Part shown: positions 11,616 through 19,135 of the stretch, piece after piece
Numbering within the stretch: the stretch's first letter is position 1
How the letters are laid out: each line of letters starts with the position of its first letter
Virus record (IMG/VR): IMGVR_UViG_3300021961_010926
Coordinates: 1 to 57,932 of that record
Origin: a virus
Direction: 5' to 3' (one strand)
DNA: 57,932 bases
Translations under genes and position numbers: made by a program
The notes under the pieces: model-generated
Database searches by the model: none
Seen by the model: only the letters and a program-made list of their open reading frames with translations
What the model was told of the DNA's origin: nothing

Positions 11616-11778
11616 GGTTAGCCTCTTGTCGCACTTTATAATATTTAGTAAGCACCTCGAGGGTAGAAGTATTGTATTCCATAGCAATGTCTCTCATTAC
11701 TTCCCTAAACTCATCTTTAGTGTCAAAACCACGAAGCATTTCGGTTTTTAACGTATCTTCTAGACTTATTCTTACCAT
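11596..11778 (-). CDS. 60-residue hypothetical protein
   Basis: MVRISLEDTLKTEMLRGFDT then KDEFREVMRDIAMEYNTSTL, ending with a basic tail. All-helical and acidic-to-basic, like a small adaptor. The ATG is eleven bases from the plus-strand homing-endonuclease start, so that insertion may have cut off an upstream promoter. Confidence 0.6.
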   Translation of the reverse strand: MVRISLEDTLKTEMLRGFDTKDEFREVMRDIAMEYNTSTLEVLTKYYKVRQEANHEVYSN

Positions 11779-11788
11779 ATATATTTTA

Positions 11789-12343
11789 ATGATCCATTAC
11801 TATTGTTTTCACAAAACTAGACAAATAATCGTTTCTGATCTTCCTGTAGAAAAGATCAGAAAGAAATATGGTCATGAGTACGAAATTCTTACTTCTGTAA
11901 AAGAAAAATCTTCTGTAGAAGTAATTAATGCTCGTACTGCTCGATCTTATTCCAAATATATTATAACTGAAGACTATTTAGTAATCAAGAAGAGAAATAC
12001 CGAAAAAGCTGTAGCTGCTGCAATTCTAGCTACTAAAGGTAAACCGAGAAGTGAGGAAGTAAAACGTAAAATATCTTTAAAGCTTAAAGGCCGGGGTAGA
12101 TTTACGGGTAAAAAACATAGACCAGAATCTAAACAAAAAACTTCTGAAGCTATGAAAGGCAATACTAATTCTAAAGATTTATATTGGGTTTACGATCCTA
12201 ATTCTGATTATGAAACTCGTATTAAAAATAGAGAGGACCTTCCCCCAGGCATGAAGTTTGGTAGAGATTATTATTCTACTGAAGCAATATCTATGTTTAA
12301 ATCTTCTACCAGGCCTCCCACCAATTCTCCCAAGGAAAAATAA
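11789..12343 (+). CDS. NUMOD3-type homing-endonuclease-like protein
   Basis: About 184 residues on the plus strand, against its neighbours. The start is assigned at the ATG at 11789; an upstream frame overlaps the minus-strand gene. Residues 55-125 hold NUMOD3-type repeats (KPRSEEVKRKISLKLKGRGR, then GKKHRPESKQKTSEAMKGN), each a helix-loop DNA-binding motif seen in Seg/Mob homing enzymes of T4. The N-terminal 50 residues are an alpha/beta module (VEKIRKKYGHEYEILTSVKE) without a GIY-YIG or HNH signature, so catalysis is uncertain. The C-terminus (YWVYDPNSDYETRIKNREDL) recalls T4-like homing enzymes. Its 3' end overlaps the convergent phosphoribosyltransferase gene by 38 bases. Confidence 0.7.
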   Translation: MIHYYCFHKTRQIIVSDLPVEKIRKKYGHEYEILTSVKEKSSVEVINARTARSYSKYIITEDYLVIKKRNTEKAVAAAILATKGKPRSEEVKRKISLKLKGRGRFTGKKHRPESKQKTSEAMKGNTNSKDLYWVYDPNSDYETRIKNREDLPPGMKFGRDYYSTEAISMFKSSTRPPTNSPKEK

Positions 12344-12743
12344 CCCAGCAAGGGTCTTCTAGCTTGTTAATTGTAAGCCCGGAAAAATCTGCCGTAAAAG
12401 TAGAAGACTCATTATCAATTAAATAGCAATACTTTACATTTAGTTTTGCATATCTAGAATCTAAATCTTGTTTTATTTTATGGGATGATGACCCGGTGTC
12501 GTTTATATCATCTATAAACAATATCTTAATGTGAGGAAATATTTGAGGGAGGATTATTCCTACCCCTTTATTAATAATATAACAAGGTATATCATAATAT
12601 TGACTGATGTAGTTCGCAGGAACGATGCCTCCTCTCGCTGGCCCTAAAACCAGATCCGGTCTCCAGTTTTTAAGAGTAAGTTGCCGAATAATATCAGAAG
12701 TATATTTTTTTACTTGTGTATCACTGATATACAATTTTTTCAT
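12306..12743 (-). CDS. type-I phosphoribosyltransferase
   Basis: 145 residues. LVLGPARGGIVPANYISQYY near residues 31-50 and the PRPP loop ILFIDDINDTGSSSHKI near 73-89 are the two signatures of PRTases; the two acidic residues in DDINDTGSS bind the ribose of PRPP. The C-terminal hood is short. The closest families are xanthine/hypoxanthine PRTases (base salvage) found in T4-like aquatic phages. The neighbouring gp46/gp47 and deazaguanine genes suggest purine metabolism, though the substrate base cannot be read from sequence. Confidence 0.85.
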   Translation of the reverse strand: MKKLYISDTQVKKYTSDIIRQLTLKNWRPDLVLGPARGGIVPANYISQYYDIPCYIINKGVGIILPQIFPHIKILFIDDINDTGSSSHKIKQDLDSRYAKLNVKYCYLIDNESSTFTADFSGLTINKLEDPCWVIFPWENWWEAW

Positions 12744-12745
12744 AT

Positions 12746-13150
12746 TTAAGATCGAGTAATAGATATAATTTTATCTATTTGTTTTTGAATAAGGGCTGAT
12801 CTGTTCGGCCAATGTATATAGTCTTTCTCTGGATTCTTCATTAAGTTAACCAGCAGAGGCATGATCATACTTTCTAACAGTTTAAGCTTTTCATTAATAT
12901 CTTTACTAATTAATGCTTTATACTCTTCAGTGTCTAGGTTAGGAGTACTGGCTTGTTCTATTCGTTCTAAAATATTTACGACTTCTTCGATATTGGTTTC
13001 TAATTTTTTAATACGCTCTAGAATAGGTCCAGAAATTTCTTCTGTGCTTACTGCAGGAGCAGAAGGTACTGGGGTTTTATCTGGGTCGTCTACAGCAGAA
13101 AAACCAAAATCGAAACTTGATTCTAGATATTCTTTCGGTATGGTCGACAT
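12746..13150 (-). CDS. coiled-coil protein next to gp46
   Basis: 134 residues. An N-terminal low-complexity stretch (DPDKTPVPSAPAVSTEE) is followed by a coiled coil (GPILERIKKLETNIEEVVNI, then LERIEQ) and a helical C-terminus (YIHWPNRSALIQKQIDKIIS). Location between the phosphoribosyltransferase and gp46 resembles a conserved unknown protein in T4-like aquatic phages, from memory. A partner of the recombination complex is possible but untested. Confidence 0.65.
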   Translation of the reverse strand: MSTIPKEYLESSFDFGFSAVDDPDKTPVPSAPAVSTEEISGPILERIKKLETNIEEVVNILERIEQASTPNLDTEEYKALISKDINEKLKLLESMIMPLLVNLMKNPEKDYIHWPNRSALIQKQIDKIISITRS

Positions 13151-13157
13151 ATTACCT

Positions 13158-14870
13158 CTAAGCTATAGTACTGAAGTTATTTTTCTTTACAAATCTAATG
13201 ACAGATCTAAATTTATCGAATAACGCATCTTTATGACTAATTACAAAGATGTTACTCTCTTCACCTATAGTATTTAGAATATTCATTACATAATCTGTAC
13301 CATTAAGGTCTAGAGACCCATCAAATACTTCATCCAGCAGAAGTAAATTAGTATTGGTAGAATTTTTCATCCTAGCAATAGTTCTCCAGGTAAATAACAA
13401 TGCCAAGTCAATTTTAGCTTTTTCGCCTTCAGAAAACGAAGCATAGCTAAATTCATCTCGGTGTCTAGATTTAATAGTTTCGTTAAATGACTCATTTAGT
13501 TCAAAAGAAACAAAAAAATCCATAGATTGTAAAAATTTATTTACTAGTTTATTAATCAACGGTAGATATTGTTTAATAATTTTAGTCTTGATGCCCGTAT
13601 CTTTTAATAAAATTTCTGCCATATTTAAATATTGACGTTCTTCAGCTGCAGCGGCTTTCTCTTCGTTAAGTTTTACGACCTCTTTAGCTATTTCTTTTAG
13701 TTTTAACTTCTCATCATCTATATTACCAGTATTAGTTCGACATTGTTCAATCTCTTTATTCATTCTACCAATGAGAGATTGCTCTGTAATAATATCGCTC
13801 GAGGTTTTATTAATTAAATTTTGATTAGCAATAATTTCATTTTTAATTTCATTTATTTGTTCTAATCTACTCTCTACATCCAGAATTTGATTTTCAATCT
13901 GCTCTATAGCAGCTGCTAATTCATTCAATTTTTCTTCATGACTATGTACAGCTTGTACTTTAAACTCTTCATCTAAAGTTTGACTGCATGTAGGACAGGT
14001 ATCGTTATCTTTATAAAAATTAATCTCTTTAATAGAGTCTTTCTTTTTTAACTTTAACTTATCTAAAATAGCTTTTAGTTTACTCTCTTTTGATGTATTA
14101 GCGTCCAGATCAGTAATAGAGTTTTTTAGATTATCGATAATGCTTTGTTGCTTATCTCTAGTATCGATTAAGACTTGTATCTTTTCATTACACTTTTCTA
14201 TCTCTGCTGTGAGTAGATTTACTTTTTCCAGCTTATCATTCTCTAGCGTTTCTATATACCCTTGCTGCAGTTTAGCTTTAGACTTTCCTAGCTGAATATT
14301 ATTTTCTAATAAAGTTATATTATTTTTATTCTCGTTGTGCTTTTCTTTCAGCACATCGTTCATATACGAAAATATTTTAATATCCAGAAGATCTTCGATG
14401 ATCTCTCGACGGTGACCGGCTGGTAGTTGCATGAATGGAGTAAAAGAAGCCGACCCCAGAATTACTATCTGAGTAAACGATTTATAATTAAGCTTTAATA
14501 CATGCTCTTCTAGATATTGCTGATAATCTCTAGAATCAGCTACTTGGTTTACCAGATCACCGTTTAGATATATTTCAAACACAGTAGGCTTAGCTCCCCG
14601 AACAATTTTATATTGCTTGGGACCTACATTAAAATCTATCTCCACCACCATTTGCTTTTGATTAATACTATTAACCAGCTGTGGCTTATTAATATTTCTA
14701 AACGGTTTATTAAACAGAACATAACAAATGGCATCGAGTATTGTACTCTTGCCAGCACCGTTTTCCCCTACAATAAGTGTAGTAGGAGATCTATCTAGCT
14801 TGATTTCAGTAAATTGTGCGCCCGTAGATAAAAAGTTACGATAGCGCACTGCTTTAAAGTGTACAGACAT
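13158..14870 (-). CDS. 46: gp46 recombination endonuclease subunit (Rad50-like)
   Basis: 570 residues, the usual T4 gp46 size. Walker A GENGAGKST is at residues 35-43. Two long coiled coils flank a zinc-hook motif CPTC near residue 291. The ABC signature FSEGEKAKIDLAL and Walker B LLLLDEVFDGSLD lie near residues 480-515. It is a Rad50/SbcC-type SMC ATPase that works with gp47 on DNA ends, supporting recombination-dependent replication and host DNA breakdown in T4. Its ATG overlaps the gp47 stop by one base. All catalytic motifs are intact. Confidence 0.95.
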   Translation of the reverse strand: MSVHFKAVRYRNFLSTGAQFTEIKLDRSPTTLIVGENGAGKSTILDAICYVLFNKPFRNINKPQLVNSINQKQMVVEIDFNVGPKQYKIVRGAKPTVFEIYLNGDLVNQVADSRDYQQYLEEHVLKLNYKSFTQIVILGSASFTPFMQLPAGHRREIIEDLLDIKIFSYMNDVLKEKHNENKNNITLLENNIQLGKSKAKLQQGYIETLENDKLEKVNLLTAEIEKCNEKIQVLIDTRDKQQSIIDNLKNSITDLDANTSKESKLKAILDKLKLKKKDSIKEINFYKDNDTCPTCSQTLDEEFKVQAVHSHEEKLNELAAAIEQIENQILDVESRLEQINEIKNEIIANQNLINKTSSDIITEQSLIGRMNKEIEQCRTNTGNIDDEKLKLKEIAKEVVKLNEEKAAAAEERQYLNMAEILLKDTGIKTKIIKQYLPLINKLVNKFLQSMDFFVSFELNESFNETIKSRHRDEFSYASFSEGEKAKIDLALLFTWRTIARMKNSTNTNLLLLDEVFDGSLDLNGTDYVMNILNTIGEESNIFVISHKDALFDKFRSVIRFVKKNNFSTIA

Positions 14871-15931
14871 CAGTCATCGCCCTTATTCTGAGCTTCAATA
14901 TAAAGTGTTTTCATTAGAGTCTTCAAACGATTTTTATCACCCATAATATCAACACTGTCAATATATTGAGAAAGTAATGACATAGTATCTTCTACATCTA
15001 GATTATCATCCTGAAGTATGTCTGCTTCAAATTCTGACATATCTTCTATTATTTTTAACTCGATAGGACCATAATTATTAATCCTATCGATTAATTGATC
15101 AAACTTATAATAGTCTGTTTTATTTACTACCACCAGCTTCACGTGTTTATCTTTAAAATCATCTTCTGAATATCCCCAATCTTTAGTATCATCGTAATAT
15201 ACTTTTGTAAAGATAGTGAAGGGGTTTGGAATAAATTCTAGCTCAGCAGTATCAGTATTAAATAGGTGAAAACCTCGAGGATCATCATAATCTGACCATG
15301 TCATTTCATACGGATTGCCCAAATAGGTAATATTACCTTCTGTAGATCTATGATGAAAATGACCTGAGCAAACTAAATCAAATTTATCGAATACTTTACG
15401 ATCAAATCCTTCATGGTTATCATGGCCTTTATACATCTGAAACCCGGCAATCTCAAAATGACCAAACATAACTTTAGAGTTAGTTTCTTTTATTTTAGTC
15501 TGAAAGAGCTGGTAATTATCAGTACACACCCAAGGCATAAGTAATATTTGAGTATTACCTACTTTAATCTCAACTGGTATTGAGTGTGATATTACATTAT
15601 TATACTCTCTAAGAAGAAGATCAGGAGAATTAACATCATTAGTATTCTTATGGTAGGTATCGTGATTTCCTACAATCATAACAATACGAACATCACGTTT
15701 CTTAGCTTGATCAAAAAAATATTCTCTACAAGACTTAAGCGTGTTGTAGTTAATATATTTCCTTCTATCAAAACAGTCCCCTAGATGAAAGATAGTTTTA
15801 ATACCTTTTGCATCTATAGTTGGCCAGAAGCATTCTTCGTAAAACTTTTTAAAGAATGAATCGAAAGGAAGGGAATCTGATCTAGCTCCAAAATGAGTAT
15901 CTGTTACTAAAGCTACTAGCTTATCCTTCAT
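14870..15931 (-). CDS. 47: gp47 recombination endonuclease subunit (Mre11-like)
   Basis: About 353 residues. LVTDTHFGARSDS (D-x-H, residues 10-13), FHLGDCFDRR (GD-x-x-D), MIVGNHDTYH (GNHD), FGHFEIAGF and CSGHFHHRS are the five metallophosphoesterase motifs of Mre11/SbcD nucleases, all present. The protein forms the gp46-gp47 complex at DNA ends. The start is uncertain: ATG at 15931 (MKDKLVALVTDTHFG) fits the family best; ATG 15952 and TTG 15967 lie in frame upstream. It overlaps the end of queD by 11 bases. Confidence 0.93.
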   Translation of the reverse strand: MKDKLVALVTDTHFGARSDSLPFDSFFKKFYEECFWPTIDAKGIKTIFHLGDCFDRRKYINYNTLKSCREYFFDQAKKRDVRIVMIVGNHDTYHKNTNDVNSPDLLLREYNNVISHSIPVEIKVGNTQILLMPWVCTDNYQLFQTKIKETNSKVMFGHFEIAGFQMYKGHDNHEGFDRKVFDKFDLVCSGHFHHRSTEGNITYLGNPYEMTWSDYDDPRGFHLFNTDTAELEFIPNPFTIFTKVYYDDTKDWGYSEDDFKDKHVKLVVVNKTDYYKFDQLIDRINNYGPIELKIIEDMSEFEADILQDDNLDVEDTMSLLSQYIDSVDIMGDKNRLKTLMKTLYIEAQNKGDD

Positions 15932-16439
15932 AGATAGCGGAGTTTCCGGCATGTTCAAATACTTCAACAGATTTAACTCTTACTGTATGATTTAACAACT
16001 TACCATCGAAGAGTTTAATATGTAGGATTCTAGATAGCTCTTGATAGGCCATTTCGGCAAATCTCTCACAACCTACCCCAGGTACGATTCTAAGATCACA
16101 AACAGCACCACGTTTATAAGCAACTGAACTTTCGAGATCAAGTGCTGTCATATCTACTATATTAGATAGTTCGCGAAAGGTACTAATATGAGGATCGTCT
16201 TCTGCAATGAGTAGAGTATGATCGAACATATAGTCTAGCCAATTTTTGAAATCTTTAAGACCGCCGAAATCCATTACCCAGTTTCTTTCATCTAAACTTT
16301 CACACTCAAAAATAACTTTAACACCGATAGAATATCCATGCAACGTAGAGCAGTGTGAATGCTTAGCTCGCCACTGACGAAAACAGCACGACAGCCCACG
16401 ATCAGTTCCATATGTCTTTGTAGAATAAAATTTGCCCAT
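15921..16439 (-). CDS. queD: QueD-family 6-carboxytetrahydropterin synthase
   Basis: 172 residues. It converts dihydroneopterin triphosphate, the product of FolE, to 6-carboxytetrahydropterin, step 2 of 7-deazaguanine synthesis. Visible residues: SCCFRQWRAKHSHC (residues 17-30), STLHGYSIGV (31-40), ERNWVMDFGGLKDFKNWLD (near 52-71), FDHTLLIAEDD and the C-terminal VEVFEHAGNSA. The E-x-x-x-N/S-A end is typical. The zinc site departs from the usual H...HGH form: HGY replaces HGH, and Cys19 sits where the first histidine is expected, although His27 and His29 are nearby. I recall this as a recurrent phage/proteobacterial subfamily. Confidence 0.87.
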   Translation of the reverse strand: MGKFYSTKTYGTDRGLSCCFRQWRAKHSHCSTLHGYSIGVKVIFECESLDERNWVMDFGGLKDFKNWLDYMFDHTLLIAEDDPHISTFRELSNIVDMTALDLESSVAYKRGAVCDLRIVPGVGCERFAEMAYQELSRILHIKLFDGKLLNHTVRVKSVEVFEHAGNSAIYEG

Positions 16440-16445
16440 ATTATC

Positions 16446-16796
16446 TCACATTTTGCAATTAGTAAAGTCTGCAGTATACCAATTAGCTTGTGCTTCAGGT
16501 GATTTATCTTTCTGCCATTTTTTACTTACCGGGTCGTATTGGCCTACTCGAGAAGATATTTCTTTGATTACTTCGTTCATAACTTTATCGCCATTATAAC
16601 CGTACTTAGCAATCTCCCCATAAGCAAATACAATAATATCTGCCATAGCATCTATGCGACCTTCTGTATCGGGAGCTGCAATAAATTCTCCAAGCTCTTC
16701 GACGATCATAGAAACGAAACCATTACGATCAGGTGTTTGAAACGTAATCAGACGTTCATCAGACCAGTCTCTAATACGTTCAAAATTAGTTTTCAC
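16446..16796 (-). CDS. MazG-like nucleotide pyrophosphohydrolase
   Basis: 116 residues with a GTG start at 16796 just after GAGAGG. VSMIVEELGEFIAAPDTEGR then IDAMADIIVFAYGEIAKYGY give the E-E-x-x-E...D-x-x-x-D helical motif of all-alpha NTP pyrophosphohydrolases (MazG/HisE type). Such phage enzymes hydrolyse (d)NTPs or may act on ppGpp-like signals; for cyanophage MazG a preference for dGTP/dCTP has been reported. Beside a deazaguanine pathway, dGTP turnover would make sense but is inference. Shorter than E. coli MazG, with a single domain. Confidence 0.75.
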   Translation of the reverse strand: MKTNFERIRDWSDERLITFQTPDRNGFVSMIVEELGEFIAAPDTEGRIDAMADIIVFAYGEIAKYGYNGDKVMNEVIKEISSRVGQYDPVSKKWQKDKSPEAQANWYTADFTNCKM

Positions 16797-16962
16797 TCTT
16801 AACCTCTCGATCTTTAACTAAACTCATTTTTCTAGCCTGATCAGCACACAATTGAGCTGATACCACCGAACGCAGGTATTTACCTCTTTCGTGTTTATCT
16901 AGATATCTAGATGCGATAATTTTATTTTCCTTATTTAGTTTAAATGTATCGGTAGGTTTCAT
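16786..16962 (-). CDS. 58-residue basic hypothetical protein
   Basis: MKPTDTFKLNKENKIIASRY then LDKHERGKYLRSVVSAQLCA and DQARKMSLVKDREV. Strongly basic and helical. It starts with a TAATG overlap at the amidotransferase stop and ends 11 bases inside the MazG-like gene, so it is clearly part of the operon. Function unknown. Confidence 0.65.
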   Translation of the reverse strand: MKPTDTFKLNKENKIIASRYLDKHERGKYLRSVVSAQLCADQARKMSLVKDREVKSEN

Positions 16963-17561
16963 TAGAACTCCATGAAGTACGGGTTTTCAAAAGTGTTAAA
17001 TTCGTGTATTGATATTAATTTTCTTTGCGCTAGATCTATTTTAAAGACATGATTAGGAATAAGTGACTGACTATTCTCAAATTTAGTAGAAGAAAAATTC
17101 ATCTGACTATCATAATACATAGGAGATATTTCATTACGAAAAACATACAGCCCGTCGTTATTATATAAGATACAAGCAAATGTTCCATCTATTTCGGAAA
17201 GAGAATCCCATCCCTGTTCTTTAATTTTTTGTAGTAACCAAATAGTATCCCACTGACCGGGTACTAAGGTTTTCTGTTTTACTATACCATTATGCCAGAG
17301 ATAAGAACCTCTATACACAGCAGGATGTATATTACTTGCTTGAGTAGTAGGAGCCTGTGAGTGACAGACTGTAAAATACGATTTATCATTAAATAAAAAA
17401 TCAGGAGCTACGCCTTTACCTCTTACTAACTCTTGCATAGTAAACTCTTCTTCCCACAAAGTAAAGTATGCAAAAGAATAACTCAAAGATCCTCTGTACG
17501 AATTTAGCGTATAAAGATCTTTGAGTTTATTAGAAGAGAAAGATGCGATTATAGAGCACAT
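16962..17561 (-). CDS. class-II glutamine amidotransferase domain protein
   Basis: 199 residues. It begins M-C-S-I, so Cys2 becomes the N-terminal nucleophile after Met removal, as in Ntn-hydrolase amidotransferases. FTVCHSQAPTTQ near residue 75-86, YLWHNGIVKQ (HNG loop) and LSEIDGTFACILYNNDG near 120-138 are the glutamine-site motifs. It releases ammonia from glutamine. In archaea and phage 9g this domain is fused to QueC (Gat-QueC) for archaeosine-type amidination of preQ0. Here it is a free protein separated from queC only by a homing endonuclease gene. T4-like cyanophages also carry a lone class-II amidotransferase, so a link to deazaguanine is likely but not certain. Confidence 0.8.
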   Translation of the reverse strand: MCSIIASFSSNKLKDLYTLNSYRGSLSYSFAYFTLWEEEFTMQELVRGKGVAPDFLFNDKSYFTVCHSQAPTTQASNIHPAVYRGSYLWHNGIVKQKTLVPGQWDTIWLLQKIKEQGWDSLSEIDGTFACILYNNDGLYVFRNEISPMYYDSQMNFSSTKFENSQSLIPNHVFKIDLAQRKLISIHEFNTFENPYFMEF

Positions 17562-17563
17562 AG

Positions 17564-18151
17564 TTATTTTTTCTTACAGTTATCAAAATGCCATCTCTTA
17601 GCATTACCTATAGTAGTAGTATAGTTGCAATAAGGACAAGTTGCCATAAGTTTAGCAGGGTGTTTACCGGAACTAATAGCGTTTTTTGCTGCTATACTTT
17701 TTGCTGCCCGATCTTCTTTTGATCTAGTTTTACCTTTCCACCATTTATTAATACCTAACTTAATAAACGTTTCTCTAGCATCTGGTCTAGGTCTTCCTCT
17801 GTTAGCTTGAGAGATTTTTTGTTTCGATTCTTCGGAATGATAAAATACTCTTTCTAAATAATATGTGTAGCCTCCGTGACCCCCTATCGCTAAATTATAG
17901 CATGCTGGATCCTTAACAACATCTTCTGTAATAATTTTTTGCTCTTCCAAAATTAATTCTTTTTCTGTACTATGTATGGAAATAATTTTTTTATTAAAAT
18001 TTTGTTTACCGTATTTTTTAATAGCGGCTTTTAACCTCTTACCTGAACCAAAATATAAATCTTGCTCAGGGTCCTTTCCATCGAAAGCTCTTCTACCGTA
18101 ATAATAATGATTATTTAAAACGTTAGTTATTTTATAAATGTAGTAAACCAT
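17564..18151 (-). CDS. GIY-YIG homing endonuclease
   Basis: About 195 residues from the ATG at 18151, after AGGA. VYYIYKITNVLNNHYYYGRR is the GIY-YIG catalytic block, with the arginine and later E (LILEEQKIITED) of this nuclease superfamily. NUMOD3-type repeats follow (EESKQKISQANRGRPRPD; GKTRSKEDRAAKSI), then a C-terminal zinc finger (CPYCNYTTTIGNAKRWHFDN). It sits between queC and the amidotransferase gene, which may be its insertion site. The upstream leader forms a hairpin that buries the ribosome binding site. Confidence 0.85.
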   Translation of the reverse strand: MVYYIYKITNVLNNHYYYGRRAFDGKDPEQDLYFGSGKRLKAAIKKYGKQNFNKKIISIHSTEKELILEEQKIITEDVVKDPACYNLAIGGHGGYTYYLERVFYHSEESKQKISQANRGRPRPDARETFIKLGINKWWKGKTRSKEDRAAKSIAAKNAISSGKHPAKLMATCPYCNYTTTIGNAKRWHFDNCKKK

Positions 18152-18158
18152 TTTTTTT

Positions 18159-18191
18159 CCTAATAAACGTATATAATATATAGCTATTAGG
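18159..18191 (-). promoter_or_regulatory. hairpin covering the homing endonuclease ribosome site
   Basis: CCTAATA (18159-18165 on plus) pairs with TATTAGG (18185-18191). On the RNA the 3' arm contains UUAUUAGG, whose AGG belongs to the Shine-Dalgarno site before the ATG at 18151. Transcripts reading through from queC would hide the site. T4 I-TevI is known to be controlled by such a hairpin, opened when transcription starts inside it from a late promoter. Confidence 0.55.
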
Positions 18192-18201
18192 ATCTTTAGA
18201 T

Positions 18202-18936
18202 TTACCATGTAATTTTTATATTATACGGGGCGGGGTCTTTAAGTTTTAATTTTAAGAAAGCATTGATTCTTTCAGCACACGAGGGACACTTTCCGCATGA
18301 ATAGCCGTTTTTTCCGGGGTTATAACACGTTATCGTGTTAGCTAAAAGGTCGGTATTACCATCAAGCTCCTGTAGAATTTTTATTTCTTCATATTTACTT
18401 AAACTACTAAAAGGTGCAATAAGCTTGATTTTTATTATTCTATTTTCAGACAACAAGTCATTAACCTTACCAATCCATCGCGCTGTAGTGTCGTGATAAT
18501 TATATTCATCCGTTGATTGAAGACCGCAAAGAATAGTATCTACATTTTTAGTCTCTGCATATGCAGCTGCAATCGACATAAGTATCATATTGCGATTAGG
18601 GACATACGTTGGAGGACGAGGGTCCCCTAGAACATCTCTAATAGTAGGCATCTCAATGTTTTTATCTACATTAGCTGAGAAACCTTGAGATATATCTCCT
18701 AAGAAAGAAGCATCTACTACTTTATGACAGACCCCTAACATGCTTGTTGATAGCTTGGCGCATTCTATTTCAAATGCCTGTTTCTGACCGTAAAAAAAAG
18801 TAAGAGCCGAAACATTTTCAGCCCCATACTTTTCTACAGCCAGTCGCATGGTAATAGTAGAATCTAAACCACCGGAAAGAATAACTACACAACCCTTGGT
18901 ATCGGGTAGTAAATTAAGAGCTTCACTTAAGATCAT
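18202..18936 (-). CDS. queC: QueC 7-cyano-7-deazaguanine synthase
   Basis: 244 residues. The PP-loop SGGLDST is at residues 21-27. A four-cysteine zinc site, TCYNP...SCGKCPSC, lies near residues 205-223. YVPNRNMILMSIAAAYAE and GLQSTDEYNYHDT are standard QueC blocks. The enzyme converts 7-carboxy-7-deazaguanine with ATP and ammonia to preQ0 (step 4). Size and motifs match cellular QueC. It starts 14 bases inside the preceding small gene. Confidence 0.95.
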   Translation of the reverse strand: MILSEALNLLPDTKGCVVILSGGLDSTITMRLAVEKYGAENVSALTFFYGQKQAFEIECAKLSTSMLGVCHKVVDASFLGDISQGFSANVDKNIEMPTIRDVLGDPRPPTYVPNRNMILMSIAAAYAETKNVDTILCGLQSTDEYNYHDTTARWIGKVNDLLSENRIIKIKLIAPFSSLSKYEEIKILQELDGNTDLLANTITCYNPGKNGYSCGKCPSCAERINAFLKLKLKDPAPYNIKITW

Positions 18937-19135
18937 CTTTTACTCTCATCAACTCTTTTTGAATTCTATGAATATACACACAAGAATCCATAAGCTCTTC
19001 CTTGAGGTGTTGTATCCAGTCTTCCAATGATAGATCATTACGCTCAGTGGTAACACCGTATTTGGTAAATCCTTTTTGTGATCTGCTTACAAACTCTTCA
19101 CATAGTTCATTTACATTCTTATCAGGTGAGTTCAT
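18923..19135 (-). CDS. small conserved phage protein (MazG-like helix pattern)
   Basis: About 70 residues from the ATG at 19135, which overlaps the queF stop (TAATG) and has GAGG upstream. SRSQKGFTKYGVTTERNDLS then LEDWIQHLKEELMDSCVYIH is a pattern common in small phage proteins, where KYG-T-ER-DLS and HLKEEL-D recur. The EE-x-x-D helix resembles one half of an all-alpha NTP pyrophosphatase, but the domain is too short to assign activity. Embedded between queF and queC. Confidence 0.7.
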   Translation of the reverse strand: MNSPDKNVNELCEEFVSRSQKGFTKYGVTTERNDLSLEDWIQHLKEELMDSCVYIHRIQKELMRVKDDLK

